A stretch of 64,000 bases of DNA from Iodidimonas sp. SYSU 1G8. GTDB taxonomy: Bacteria; Pseudomonadota; Alphaproteobacteria; SMXS01. Location of the stretch: assembly GCF_039655775.1 (NCBI RefSeq), contig NZ_JBBYXJ010000001.1:1759501-1823500 (forward strand), given 5' to 3'. Shown here in pieces: positions 9,251 to 19,797 of this stretch. Numbering within the stretch: the first letter of the stretch is position 1; each line of letters starts with the position of its first letter. Below the pieces are notes generated by a model that was not told where the DNA came from, did not search any database, and was given only the letters and a program-made list of their open reading frames with translations. The position numbers and the translations under genes are program-made.

Positions 9251-9372
9251 TGTGGACCCGGTTGAAGGCGCATCTCAAGGTGCTGGGCATCGCCATCGTC
9301 TTCGGCCTGAGCGCCTATACCGCCCTCATGATTCTCCACGCGATCGGAAAGATGCTCGGCGCCCGCCTCTGA
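9250..9372 (+). CDS. Small single-span membrane protein coupled to DUF945 gene
   Basis: A 40-residue reading frame whose ATG overlaps the stop codon of the DUF945 gene by one base (TGATG), a classic translational coupling layout. The peptide begins MWTRLKAHLKVLG, a basic amphipathic start, continues with a hydrophobic segment of roughly 18 residues (IAIVFGLSAYTALMILHA) and ends with the basic tail IGKMLGARL. One membrane span with both ends positively charged is predicted. I do not recognise the family. The convergent efflux gene ends only 6 bp downstream. Expression is inferred from the arrangement alone. Confidence 0.5.
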   Translation: MWTRLKAHLKVLGIAIVFGLSAYTALMILHAIGKMLGARL

Positions 9373-9378
9373 ACGGCG

Positions 9379-10785
9379 TCATCCCGCCGCCGACCAGCCG
9401 CCCGCCATGGCCTTGAACAGGGCAATGGCTGCTTCGTAACGGGCGACCTGGGCATCGACCAGCGTATCTTCGGCACTGAACAGGTTCCGCTGCGCGTCGA
9501 TCACGGCGAGAAAATCATCCGCGCCCTCCTTGTAACGAACCTGGGCAAGGCGATAAGTCTCGCGGGCCTGTACCGCCGATTCGACCAGATAGCGATACCG
9601 CACATCGGTGGTCTGCACGGCGATCAGGGCATCCTCGACCTCGGCGAAGGCGGTGATCACCGCCTGACGGTACAGCGCCACCAGTTCGCGCTGACGCGCC
9701 TTGGTCCGCTCGAGAGACCCGGTCAGCTCGCCGCCGCGAAAGATCGGCGCGGCCAGCCCGGAGGCGAGCGAGATGAAGGTCGACGTCGCGTCCGGCGAAA
9801 TCGTTCCGGACAGACCGCCATTGGCCGAGAGGCTGATCGTCGGGAAGAACGCGGCACGGGCGATGCCGATATCCGCGTTGGCCGCGATCAGCGATTGCTC
9901 GGCGCTGCGCAGATCGGGGCGGCGGAGCAGCAGCTGGGACGGCTGTTCGACGGCGATGGCCGGCAGCGCCAGATTCGCCAGAGCGGTCTCGGCCACCGAG
10001 AAGCCCTGGGGCGTCCTGCCAGCGAGCAGCGCCAGCGCATGCTCGCTGGCTTTCAGCTGCTGCTCCAGCGACGGAATTTGCGCCTCGAACGATGCAATGG
10101 CGCCGCGCTGCTGCGAAACGTCGAGGCCCGAAATGGCGCCTTCGCGGTAGCGGAGCTCGACCAGATTCAGCAGGTCCCGCGCCGCCGCCAGATTCTGCCG
10201 CGCCAGGTCCAGTCGTTCACGCAGCGCGAGGATGCCGACATAGAACGTGGCCACGTCCGACTGGACGACGAGCTTGAGCGACTGGAAGTCGAAGACAGAT
10301 ACCTCGTAACCGGCTTTCGCGCCTGCGACCCGCGCGCGGTTCCTGCCCCACAGATCGAGCTCATAACTGGCGGCGACCGACGCCGAGTAGTTGTTGCTGC
10401 TGGCGGCGTTGCCGAAAGGCTGGTCGGTGCGGCGCGAGAGCCCGGCCGAGCCGTCGATGGCAGGGAGCAACGCCGAGCCCGCGACCTTCACCGAAGCCCG
10501 GGCCTGCTCGATCCGCTCGAGGGAGGCGGTCAGATCGTAGTTGCTGGCGAGGGCGTCTCGCATCAGGGATGACAACGCCGGATCGCCAAAGAGATCCCAC
10601 CACGCCGCATCGATACCGGCCGCCTGGTCCGCCTCCGCCGCGAGGGCGGTCGGCACGGCGGTCGACCACGCCGGCGGCACGTCGCTTGTGGGGCGCTCGT
10701 AATCGGGCGTCAGCGAGCAGCCAGCCACCAGGGCGGCGATCGAAACGGCGGCGACGGGACGAAACATGATTTTCCTTACAGGCAT
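9379..10785 (-). CDS. Efflux system outer membrane lipoprotein, NodT family (TolC-like)
   Basis: A 468-residue outer membrane channel subunit. The N-terminus is a lipoprotein signal with lipobox LVAGC, Cys23 with the first of two start choices (ATG at 10785 after GGAG; ATG at 10767 after AAGGA is as good). Then follow CSLTPDYERP and two OEP repeats of long coiled-coil helices, including 'LLLRRPDLRSAEQSLIAANA', the hallmark of NodT/OprM-type proteins. It is the third gene of a macA-macB-like operon on the minus strand and begins directly after macB, so it should form the exit duct of the tripartite exporter. A much longer upstream-open frame overlaps macB and is not used. Confidence 0.9.
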   Translation of the reverse strand: MPVRKIMFRPVAAVSIAALVAGCSLTPDYERPTSDVPPAWSTAVPTALAAEADQAAGIDAAWWDLFGDPALSSLMRDALASNYDLTASLERIEQARASVKVAGSALLPAIDGSAGLSRRTDQPFGNAASSNNYSASVAASYELDLWGRNRARVAGAKAGYEVSVFDFQSLKLVVQSDVATFYVGILALRERLDLARQNLAAARDLLNLVELRYREGAISGLDVSQQRGAIASFEAQIPSLEQQLKASEHALALLAGRTPQGFSVAETALANLALPAIAVEQPSQLLLRRPDLRSAEQSLIAANADIGIARAAFFPTISLSANGGLSGTISPDATSTFISLASGLAAPIFRGGELTGSLERTKARQRELVALYRQAVITAFAEVEDALIAVQTTDVRYRYLVESAVQARETYRLAQVRYKEGADDFLAVIDAQRNLFSAEDTLVDAQVARYEAAIALFKAMAGGWSAAG

Positions 10786-10789
10786 GCCG

Positions 10790-12741
<1,952 letters not shown>

Positions 12742-12745
<4 letters not shown>

Positions 12746-14115
12746 AGCCGAGGCCCTCCCCTGAACCCGCCGCCGCCCTGACGGCCCTGACCCGGGCCGT
12801 TGGCCTGCTGGCCTGCGGCTGGCGGCAGCGGCAGGATGACCTGCTCGCCTTCCTTCAGGCCCGACAGCACCTCGGCGTCGGTGCGGTTCATCAGCCCGAC
12901 CATGATGGCCCTCTCCTCGGGTCCATCCTCGCCCATGACCTTGACCACATAAGGCGTGGGATCGCCAGGCTTGCGCGGACCTTCGCCGCGTTGCCCCCTG
13001 CGGCGGCGCTCAGGAGCGGCCGAGGAACCCTCGCCGTCCACGGCGGTACTTCCACCCGGCTGGGCTTTTGCCGCCTCGCGCCGGGCACGCCGTTCGCCGC
13101 GCGCGGCGCCGTCGCCGCGTGGCTTTTCCAGCGCGGTGACCGGCACGACCAGCACGTCGCGTGCCTCTCCCTGGATAAAAAAGACCTGCGCCGTCATATC
13201 GGTCATCAGCGCGCCATCCGTGTTGTCCACGTCCAGCAGCACCTTGAACAGCACCACCTCGTTGACCACTTCCGGCGTCGGCATGATCTGGCGGACGTTA
13301 GCGACCCAGCGCCGGCTGGGATCGCCCAGCGTGGTGAAATACGCCGGAATGCCGGGAGTCAGCTTGACCACGTCGGCTTCGGAGACGTCCGCCTCGACGG
13401 TCATCTTGCTGAGATCGGCGATGCGCAGCACGATTGGCGCGGTCTGATTGGCGTTCAGGGTCTGGCCGAGATACGCCGTTTGCGACACCACCGTGCCCGA
13501 GATCGGCGCGTAAATCTTGGTATAGCCAAGCTGCGCCAGATCGCCGTCGAGAGTCGCCTGCGCCGAGGCCTGCTGCGCCACGGTCGCCGCGACCTGGGAC
13601 TTGCCCACATCGACCGCCGTCTCGCTCGTCTGCAGCAGATCCTCGCTGACCGCGTTGCCTTCGAAAAGGCGCCGGTTACGCGCCGCCTGCTGCTCCGCCA
13701 GCGCCAATTGCGCGCGCTGGAGAGCGAGCTGCGCCTGAAAATTCTGGATATTGGATCGGCCCGTACGAACCCGTGATTCGAGCACGCGGGCATCGATTTC
13801 CGCCAGCAACTGGTCCTTTTCGACCGTATCCCCCACTTCGACATGGATGCGCACGAGCTGGCCGGACACCTGAGCGCCCACGTCCACGTAGTTCTGCGGC
13901 TTCAGCGATCCTAGGGAGTTGACGGTTTTCTCGATGTCGCCGCGCACCACCTCGACGGTCTGCGGCTCCGGCTCGTCCTCGCCAAAGAGGCCGGACCAAT
14001 AGGCGATGGCGAGCACGAGAACCACGATGCCGGCCGCGCCGCCCCAGATCGCGGCTTTCGGCCGCCGTGCCGGCTTCTTCGCCGCCGTGCGGCCCGTAAC
14101 GCCCTGTGGATCCAT
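12742..14115 (-). CDS. macA: Periplasmic adaptor subunit of MacAB-type exporter
   Basis: About 457 residues from the ATG at 14115 (an alternative ATG lies at 14136). After a basic cytosolic tail comes one membrane helix (GGAAGIVVLVLAIAYWSGLF), then the HlyD/MacA order: barrel-sandwich segment 'VNSLGSLKPQNYVDVGAQVSG', an alpha-hairpin about 60 residues long per arm, 'YAPISGTVVSQTAY', and beta-barrel domains. It links MacB to the NodT channel. Unusual: between 'VPVTALEKPRGDGAARG' and 'PTPYVVKV' the protein carries an insert of about 50 residues very rich in Arg, Gly, Ala and Glu, and it ends in a Gly/Arg/Gln-rich tail. Both look disordered. First gene of the macA-macB-nodT operon. Confidence 0.9.
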
Positions 14116-14416
14116 AGGTCTTCTCGCCTCTCGCATGAACACGCCGCCTGTTGCGGCGGACACAGGTTGAACGCACGTCGCGGCCAAAACCTTCGCGATC
14201 TTGGTCCGCTGCCTCTGAACTTCGGATGACTGGCCCGGGACGAGCGCGCTTCGAGACGCTACCCGCCGCTAAGCCGGCACGGCGTCGATGCGCGAACGCA
14301 ACGATGCGTGCCGATGTTTCAGCCCCGGGAAATCACCGGAAATTTCCTTGTTGCAAATCAGTATTAGTTACACAATAAGATTTACCGTCTTCTCGGCCAC
14401 TCATCGGACCCGAACC
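14116..14416. promoter_or_regulatory. Divergent control region between macA and exbB
   Basis: About 300 bases without a gene. Most is GC-rich, but 14338-14393 is clearly AT-rich for this genome and lies just upstream of exbB. It contains TTGCAA followed 17 bases later by AATAAG on the plus strand, and an imperfect inverted repeat TTGTTGCAA...TTACACAA. Because exbB-exbD-tonB operons are commonly iron-controlled, a Fur- or Irr-type operator is possible, but no consensus box is evident. No RNA gene seen. Confidence 0.4.
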
Positions 14417-15070
14417 ATGCCCGTGACTCACGATCTTTCGCTCTGGACGCTGTTCTGGCAGGCCAGCCCGGTCGTCAAGGGTGTTATCGTCCTCTTGATC
14501 GTCCTGTCCGTTGCATGCTGGTCGATCATCATCGAGAAAGCCATTCGCCTCGGCACGCTCCGCCGTCAGGTGGCGGCGCTCGCGGCGTTGGACGAAGGTG
14601 CCGCCGCACCGGGCATCGGCGCGGTCATCATGGCCGCTGGTCGGGCGGAGGCGCAGGACCGACTGGGCGATGAAACCCGCACCGAACTGCGTGACCGGAT
14701 CGAACGGGCCATGCGCGTCGCCATGGCGCGCGAGTTGCGCAGGATCGAACCCGGTCTGCCGTTCCTTGCCACGGTGGGCTCGGCCGCGCCTTTTATCGGC
14801 CTGTTCGGGACGGTATGGGGCATCATGCACAGCTTCTCCTCCATCGCCAGTTCCAACAATGTCAGCCTCGCGGTGGTGGCGCCGGGGATCGCCGAGGCGC
14901 TGTTCGCGACGGCCATCGGCCTCGCGGCGGCGATCCCGGCCGTGATCGGCTACAACAAGCTGGCGGTCGATCTGGGCCGCTGCGGACAGGAGATCAACAC
15001 CCTCATCATCGGTCTGTGCAAGCAGATGATGCGGGTTGAACCCCAGCCCGCGTTGCGCAGGACCGCGTGA
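14417..15070 (+). CDS. exbB: TonB-system proton channel ExbB (MotA/TolQ/ExbB family)
   Basis: A 217-residue inner membrane protein with three helices: the first near 20-38 (VVKGVIVLLIVLSVACWSII), then a cytosolic domain, and two C-terminal helices containing FLATVGSAAPFIGLFGTVWG and 'EALFATAIGLAAAIPAVIGYN'. These two carry the conserved Thr/polar residues of the proton path. ExbB pentamers with ExbD convert the proton motive force into motion of TonB. The frame is open 43 codons further upstream, but the ATG at 14417 gives the normal family N-terminus. First gene of exbB-exbD-tonB. It is a paralogue of tolQ at 54.2-55.0 kb. Confidence 0.9.
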   Translation: MPVTHDLSLWTLFWQASPVVKGVIVLLIVLSVACWSIIIEKAIRLGTLRRQVAALAALDEGAAAPGIGAVIMAAGRAEAQDRLGDETRTELRDRIERAMRVAMARELRRIEPGLPFLATVGSAAPFIGLFGTVWGIMHSFSSIASSNNVSLAVVAPGIAEALFATAIGLAAAIPAVIGYNKLAVDLGRCGQEINTLIIGLCKQMMRVEPQPALRRTA

Positions 15071-15071
15071 C

Positions 15072-15512
15072 ATGGCCGCCAATCCCATCGAGCCCGCGAG
15101 TTTCGAAGAGGGCGGCTACAAGCCACTGGCCGAGATCAACGTCACGCCGCTGGTCGACGTCATGCTGGTGCTGCTGATCATCTTTATGATCACCGCGCCG
15201 CTGATGCTGTCCAACGTGCCGCTGGAATTGCCGAAACTGTCCGGCCCCAATCTGGACCGGCCGGAAGAGCCCCTGGTCGTGAGCCTGAACCGCGACGGCG
15301 CTATTTTCCTCAAGGACGAGAAGCTCGGCATGGACGAACTGCTCGTGCGCCTCTCCGCGCTGGCGCCCGCGCGCGGCAATGACGTGATCTTCGTGCGCGG
15401 CGACAAGGGAGTCGAGTACGGCTCGGTGATGGAGGTGCTCGGCAAGGTCGGCGAGGCAGGCTTCGCCAAGATCTCGCTGATCGCCGAGAACCCGCCCGGG
15501 ACGGCGCGGTGA
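15072..15512 (+). CDS. exbD: TonB-system subunit ExbD
   Basis: A 146-residue ExbD/TolR family protein. It has a short cytosolic start, the single helix with the proton-carrying Asp in 'PLAEINVTPLVDVMLVLLII' (Asp of LVDV), and a periplasmic domain with the family features. Starts one base after exbB ends. The longer frame starting at 15036 overlaps exbB and lacks family support. It works with ExbB to energise TonB. ExbD's stop overlaps the GTG start of tonB. Confidence 0.9.
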   Translation: MAANPIEPASFEEGGYKPLAEINVTPLVDVMLVLLIIFMITAPLMLSNVPLELPKLSGPNLDRPEEPLVVSLNRDGAIFLKDEKLGMDELLVRLSALAPARGNDVIFVRGDKGVEYGSVMEVLGKVGEAGFAKISLIAENPPGTAR

Positions 15513-16180
15513 GCTGGATTCCGGTCTCATCGAGGCTGGTGGCCGTCGGCATTCATGTCGCGGGCATCGGCATTGCCATGAGCATGCCGTCGAGCCCGCC
15601 GCCGCCCAGGCCCCGTGACATTCCGATCACCCTGTCCATCGCGCCTCCGGCACCGCCCGCGCCGAAAGTGCTGGAGAAGGTCGAGGAGCCGAAGCCGGTC
15701 ATCACACCGAAGCCCAGGCCCAAGCCGATCGTCGAGGACATCCCGCCGCCACTGCCGCAGCCTGTCGCCCCGCCCGCGCCCGCCGTGATCGCCAGCGCGG
15801 CCACTTCCATCGCGGAGACGGTGACGGCGCCGGCGGAACCTGTCGCGCCCCCGCCACCGCCGCCACCCTCCCCAAGCCCGGGCGACGTCAAGGCGAAGGA
15901 TGATTATTTTGCCCGTCTCCTCGCCTGGCTGGAGCGGCACAAGCGGTATCCCGGCGAGGCGCGCTCGCGGCGAAACGAAGGCACTGTCATGGTCCGCTTC
16001 ACCATGGATCGAACGGGCCGCGTCCAGAAGTGCGCTCTGGACCGGACCTCGGGGTCTCCGGTACTCGACACCGCCGCGCTCAAGATGGTCGAGCGTGCCT
16101 CGCCCCTGCCGTCCATGCCGAAGGAAATGCCCGACCAGCAACTTGAACTGGTCGTGCCGGTCGAGTTCTATATTCGTTGA
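15509..16180 (+). CDS. tonB: Energy transducer TonB
   Basis: A 223-residue protein with TonB layout: an N-terminal helix with the conserved His (SRLVAVGIHVAGIGIAMSM), a long Pro/Glu/Lys/Ala-rich periplasm-spanning region (about 28-135, including 'KPVITPKPRPKP' and a run of prolines), and a C-terminal TonB domain (about 140-223) with 'YPGEARSRRNEGTVMVRFTM' and LPSMPKEMP. It carries energy from ExbBD to outer membrane receptors. GTG start overlaps exbD by 4 bp (GTGA). No TonB-dependent receptor gene is in the window, so the ligand is unknown. Convergent with the next gene, 15 bp apart. Confidence 0.9.
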   Translation: MSWIPVSSRLVAVGIHVAGIGIAMSMPSSPPPPRPRDIPITLSIAPPAPPAPKVLEKVEEPKPVITPKPRPKPIVEDIPPPLPQPVAPPAPAVIASAATSIAETVTAPAEPVAPPPPPPPSPSPGDVKAKDDYFARLLAWLERHKRYPGEARSRRNEGTVMVRFTMDRTGRVQKCALDRTSGSPVLDTAALKMVERASPLPSMPKEMPDQQLELVVPVEFYIR

Positions 16181-16195
16181 GCCGGCACGCCGGGA

Positions 16196-16870
16196 TCAGG
16201 TTTTTTCCTGACGCATCAGGCGGCGATACATCATGGTCAGCAGCTCGGACATCTCGCTCATGACGCGCGACATCCGCATCTGATCCTGCCGCAGCTGTTC
16301 CACGTCCGGTGCGGGCTGCGGGGCCGGCGCTGGCGGTTCCTTGGCAGGCTTGGGCAATTCCACCTTCACCAGATCCTGCAGCGATTTGTGCGCCTGCTGG
16401 ATGAGGATGTCCTTGCGGCGCATCTCCTCGGCATGCTGTTGGCGCACCGCCACCAGTTCCGACCGAAGGAAGTCAATTTCACCGACCATGCTCTTGTGCT
16501 GGCGCTCGAGAACATCGAGCAGCGGTACAAGGCGCTGGCCGAGCGTGTCCTCCCTTTGCACGGGTGCAGGGGACCCGCTCGCTTTCAGCGCCTCGACTTC
16601 CTCGCGCAACGCCTGGTTTTCCTGCCGCAGGCGTGCCACGGCCTCGGCCCGCAAGGCCCGCTTCTCCTCGGCCGCCCGTGCCTTGTCCGCGACCGCATGC
16701 TCGATCTCCGGCTCGATGTAGACGAACCAGTTGTTGCCGATCTGGGTGCCGCGACGCTTGCCGCGCTTGATCTGCTTGAGGAGACGATTGGGCGTCAGTT
16801 CGAGGACTGCCGCTGCATCCTTCAATGTGGCCCATCGGCCCAGTGCGGGATCGCTGGCGGGGTTGGTCAC
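16196..16870 (-). CDS. Unrecognised protein with N-terminal helix-turn-helix-like domain and coiled coils
   Basis: A 224-residue protein from the GTG at 16870. Residues about 10-52 (WATLKDAAAVLELTPNRLL, then KRGKRRGTQIGNNWFVYI) look like an excisionase/MerR-type winged helix-turn-helix. Two heptad-rich stretches follow (about 55-90, rich in Ala, Glu, Arg; and about 108-170), then a Pro/Ala linker (about 178-195) and an amphipathic Met-rich C-terminal helix with YRRLMRQEKT. Longer starts (ATG at 16936 and beyond) would run into the divergent hydrolase gene. A DNA-binding or scaffold role is inference; I do not recognise the family. Divergent from the alpha/beta hydrolase with 64 bp between. 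Confidence 0.65.
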   Translation of the reverse strand: MTNPASDPALGRWATLKDAAAVLELTPNRLLKQIKRGKRRGTQIGNNWFVYIEPEIEHAVADKARAAEEKRALRAEAVARLRQENQALREEVEALKASGSPAPVQREDTLGQRLVPLLDVLERQHKSMVGEIDFLRSELVAVRQQHAEEMRRKDILIQQAHKSLQDLVKVELPKPAKEPPAPAPQPAPDVEQLRQDQMRMSRVMSEMSELLTMMYRRLMRQEKT

Positions 16871-16934
16871 TGAGTTCTCGCACGCTAGAGTGGCGGATGC
16901 GCATACTCGCATAAGTCTCGGGAAGGAGCCAGCC

Positions 16935-17813
16935 ATGTCGGCCAGCGTGACGATAGACAAGACAGCCACTTACCGCTCCAACGACGGGCTCGACCTGTTC
17001 TATCGCGACTATGGCGACCATGCATCGGGCGGCGTGCCGGTGATCTGCATTCCCGGGCTCACGCGCAATTCGCGCGATTTCGACGCGTTGGCCCAGCGGC
17101 TGTCAGCCGACCGCCGTGTGATCTGCCCTGACCTACGCGGACGCGGCTATTCAGCCTGGGACCCGAATTACGTCAATTATGCTCCGGGCACCTATGTGCG
17201 GGATGTCCTGACGCTGCTGGACCATCTGGGTATCGACCGCGTGGTGTCCATCGGGACGTCGCTGGGCGGCATCATCACCATGGTGATCGCGGGCGCGAGG
17301 CCCGGCCTTCTGGCGGGCGCCGTGCTGAACGATATCGGTCCGGTGGTCGGCCCGGGAATCGCCCGCATCCAGTCCTATACGGGCAAGGCGGACCCGGTCG
17401 CGACCTGGGACGAGGCCGTCGCGCAGGCGAAACTGGTCTATGGCGCGGCCCTGCCCGGCCTGACCGACGCGGAATGGCAGGCATTTGCCCGTCGCGGTTA
17501 TCGCGAGGACGATGATGGCCGCCCGCGCCTCGACTACGACCCCCGAATCGGCGATGCCATCCGCGAGGCCCCCGCGCCCACCGGAGATCCGTGGCCCCTG
17601 TTCCTTCGCCTGAAGGACATACCGACGGTCGCGATCCGCGGTGCCCTGTCCGACATTCTGGAGCAGGAGCCCTTCGAGGAAATGGGCCGCCGCAAGCCGG
17701 ACACGGTTCTGGTCACGGTTCCGAACCGCGGCCACGTCCCGCTGCTGGACGAGCCCGAGGCGGCGGCCGCCATCGACGCCCTGCTCGCCTCGGTGGATGT
17801 CAGCGCGCGCTAG
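16935..17813 (+). CDS. Alpha/beta-fold hydrolase
   Basis: A 292-residue serine hydrolase. The nucleophile elbow GTSLGG puts the catalytic Ser at 109, NRGHVPLLDEP puts the catalytic His at 267, and PGLTR near 40-44 forms the oxyanion hole. 'VICPDLRGRGYS' is the usual strand after it. GGAAGGAGCC gives a strong ribosome binding site at the ATG. Substrate unknown. The TAG stop is shared with the convergent ankyrin gene through the palindrome CTAG at 17810-17813, so the two reading frames overlap by 4 bp tail to tail. Confidence 0.88.
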   Translation: MSASVTIDKTATYRSNDGLDLFYRDYGDHASGGVPVICIPGLTRNSRDFDALAQRLSADRRVICPDLRGRGYSAWDPNYVNYAPGTYVRDVLTLLDHLGIDRVVSIGTSLGGIITMVIAGARPGLLAGAVLNDIGPVVGPGIARIQSYTGKADPVATWDEAVAQAKLVYGAALPGLTDAEWQAFARRGYREDDDGRPRLDYDPRIGDAIREAPAPTGDPWPLFLRLKDIPTVAIRGALSDILEQEPFEEMGRRKPDTVLVTVPNRGHVPLLDEPEAAAAIDALLASVDVSAR

Positions 17814-18199
17814 CGCCCTTCCAGCAGCGCAACCAGCCTCTTGCGCCGCATGTTGCGTGCCATGTCCACGGGCGTGACGCCATCCTCGTCCTCGGCCAGG
17901 GGGTTGGCGCCCTTGGCCAGAAGAATGGCGATCACTTCCACATGCGCCTGCGACACGGCCTCGTGCAGCGGTGTGTTGCCGGTCGCGCCGGCCGCATTGA
18001 CGTCGGCGCCGGCATCGATCAGTGCCAGCACCTCCTCCGCGACGCCTCGAACACAGGCGACATGCAGCGGATAATCACCAAAATTGCCTTGGACGTTCAC
18101 CGCGTCCAGGCGAATTCCGGCGAATTCAGGGAGCCGTTCCGCCACGTAACGTGCCAGCACGTCGCGGCCAGTCAGTTTCACCAAGGTCAGAAATCCCAT
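17810..18199 (-). CDS. Ankyrin repeat protein
   Basis: A 129-residue protein with about three ankyrin repeats, seen from 'NFGDYPLHVACVRGVAEEVL' and 'GNTPLHEAVSQAHVEVIAIL' to 'EDGVTPVDMARNMRRKRLV'. Ankyrin repeats bind other proteins; the partner is not evident. It starts 8 bp after the upstream SDR stop on the same strand and is probably in one operon with SDR and GST. No strong ribosome binding site precedes the ATG at 18199, so translation may depend on coupling. A longer frame extending to 18817 overlaps the SDR out of frame and is rejected. Ends convergently with the alpha/beta hydrolase. Confidence 0.8.
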   Translation of the reverse strand: MGFLTLVKLTGRDVLARYVAERLPEFAGIRLDAVNVQGNFGDYPLHVACVRGVAEEVLALIDAGADVNAAGATGNTPLHEAVSQAHVEVIAILLAKGANPLAEDEDGVTPVDMARNMRRKRLVALLEGR

Positions 18200-18207
18200 G
18201 GTCAGGG

Positions 18208-19047
18208 TCAATCCATCCGCAAGCCGCCATCCACGTTCAGCGTCTGGCCGGTGATGTAGGACGCGTCCGGGCCGCACAGGAACGCAACGGCCGCCGCCTG
18301 TTCCGACGGCTTGCCCTGCCGGTCCATCGGGATGACCGTGCGCACGCCCTTCTTCACGTCGGCGAAGTCGCGCTGATACAGCTCGGCCGTCCGCTTGAAG
18401 GTGCTGTCCATCATGTCGGTGTCGGTGGAACCCGGGCAGACGCAATTGACCCTGATGCCCTGCTTGGCCAGTTCGATGGCCATCTGCTGGGTCAGTCCGA
18501 TCACGGCGAATTTGGACGCGCAATAGGCGCCGTAGAGCGGCAGTCCGACCCGGCCCGCCATGGACGAGATATTGACGATGGCGCCGCCGTCGCCGCTTTT
18601 CAGCATGGCCTTCGCGGCCAGCTTGGAGACCAGATAGACTCCGTTCAGATTGACATCGACCGTGCTGTACCAGAGCTCGTCCGACATCTCGACCACCGAC
18701 GCCGCCCCGGCATCGCTCGCCACGCCGGCATTGTTGACCACCGCGTAGACCGGACCCAGCTGCTTCTCGGTTTCCGCGATCAGGGTCTCGACCTGTTCGC
18801 GCTTGGTAACGTCGCACAGGATGGCGGCGGCGCGCCGGCCCATGGCGCGGATTTCCTCGGCGACGCTCTCCGCGCCTTTCCAGCCGTCGGCCTTCTCGTG
18901 ATCGGGAAAGGTCGCCGGATCGCGCGGATAGGCCGAGACGGCAACGTCGAATCCATCCTGCGCTAGCCTCAGCGCGATGGCCCGGCCAAGACCGCGCTTG
19001 CGGCCGGCACCGGTGACGATGGCCACTTTACCGTTGGAATTTCCCAT
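18208..19047 (-). CDS. Short-chain dehydrogenase/reductase
   Basis: A 279-residue classical SDR. The nucleotide-binding motif [12 protein letters not shown] sits near the N-terminus, NNAG near residue 105, catalytic Ser in NISSMAG and YGAYCASK with Tyr and Lys. The C-terminal '[15 protein letters not shown]' is standard. A slightly enlarged loop after strand beta2 ([19 protein letters not shown]) is notable. The ATG at 19047 has a strong AAGGGGAGAGA ribosome binding site; the open frame upstream (to 19131) overlaps the GST gene. Substrate unknown. Lies 13 bp after the GST gene on the same strand. Confidence 0.88.
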   Translation of the reverse strand: MGNSNGKVAIVTGAGRKRGLGRAIALRLAQDGFDVAVSAYPRDPATFPDHEKADGWKGAESVAEEIRAMGRRAAAILCDVTKREQVETLIAETEKQLGPVYAVVNNAGVASDAGAASVVEMSDELWYSTVDVNLNGVYLVSKLAAKAMLKSGDGGAIVNISSMAGRVGLPLYGAYCASKFAVIGLTQQMAIELAKQGIRVNCVCPGSTDTDMMDSTFKRTAELYQRDFADVKKGVRTVIPMDRQGKPSEQAAAVAFLCGPDASYITGQTLNVDGGLRMD

Positions 19048-19060
19048 GATGTCTCTCCCC

Positions 19061-19711
19061 TTAAGCGCGCGCGGCCAGCATGGCCTTGAACGTCGTATCC
19101 ATGTCGTCGAGGATGCGGCCCAAGACCGCATGCCGGCTCATGTTCATCCAGTAGGCTTCCAGTTTCGGGCTGTCGCGCAGCGGATCGTGGTCGCCGAAGA
19201 ACGCCATGACGTAGTGCACGAAGAACAGAACGGGCGGTACGGCGCAATCCGCCAGGGTGAGCGACTCGCCGATGGCGAACTCGTCTCCCTCCATGAAGCC
19301 TTCCAGCAGCACGACGCCCTGCCGAAGCGCCGCGATACCGGCGTCGGCTGCCGCCTGATCGCGGGTGGCCGGGTTGAGCTGGGCGAACAGCGGAAACATC
19401 GGCCCCATGATGTACAGGTCGCAGACCCGGTTGATCAGCCGCGCCCGCGCGCGGACCACCGGATCGGCCGGCCGCAGCGCCGGCGTCGGATGGACATCCT
19501 CGAGATATTCGCAGATCAGCTCGGATTCCGGCAGCGTCAGGCCGCCATCGATCAGTGTGGGCACCTTCCCGATGGGATTGATGGCCAGATATTCGGCGGA
19601 TTTCGGCGAGCCGCCGGGTGGCAGCTCCTGCTCATAGGTCATGCCCTTGATGGCCAGAACCGCGCGCACGCGTGCCACGAAGGGCGAATAGGACGGCCCG
19701 TATATCTTCAT
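19061..19711 (-). CDS. Glutathione S-transferase family protein
   Basis: A 216-residue GST. The thioredoxin-like N-domain starts [16 protein letters not shown] with Ser/Tyr candidates for thiol activation, and has the cis-Pro in NPIGKVPTL and the [11 protein letters not shown] motif that binds the gamma-glutamyl end of glutathione. The all-helical C-domain contains '[19 protein letters not shown]' with the N-capping ADxxxxP pattern. The SD GGGGAAG lies inside one arm of a 10-bp inverted repeat immediately upstream, described separately. It is followed by the SDR and ankyrin genes, which suggests one transcript. Confidence 0.88.
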   Translation of the reverse strand: MKIYGPSYSPFVARVRAVLAIKGMTYEQELPPGGSPKSAEYLAINPIGKVPTLIDGGLTLPESELICEYLEDVHPTPALRPADPVVRARARLINRVCDLYIMGPMFPLFAQLNPATRDQAAADAGIAALRQGVVLLEGFMEGDEFAIGESLTLADCAVPPVLFFVHYVMAFFGDHDPLRDSPKLEAYWMNMSRHAVLGRILDDMDTTFKAMLAARA

Positions 19712-19715
19712 GAAC

Positions 19716-19770
19716 TTCCCCGATCATGTCTCCCGGACTCCTTTCTAAAGGGGTTTAGGGGATCGGGGAA
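19716..19770 (-). promoter_or_regulatory. Inverted repeat that would sequester the GST ribosome binding site
   Basis: On the minus strand TTCCCCGATC (19770-19761) is exactly complementary to GATCGGGGAA (19725-19716), with 35 bases between. The second arm contains the Shine-Dalgarno GGGGAA and ends four bases before the GST ATG. The loop contains a smaller CTAAA/TTTAG hairpin and an out-of-frame ATG at 19727 preceded by GGGAG. Folding would hide the GST start site, the layout of an RNA thermometer or a riboswitch expression platform. Function is inferred from sequence only. Confidence 0.45.
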
Positions 19771-19797
19771 TGGGAAAGCGCGAAAGGGGTCCGCCTG

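Noticed and set aside
17810-18817. Long form of the ankyrin gene starting inside the SDR gene
   Set aside because: The upstream part is an out-of-frame translation of the SDR; family similarity begins only after the Met at 18199.
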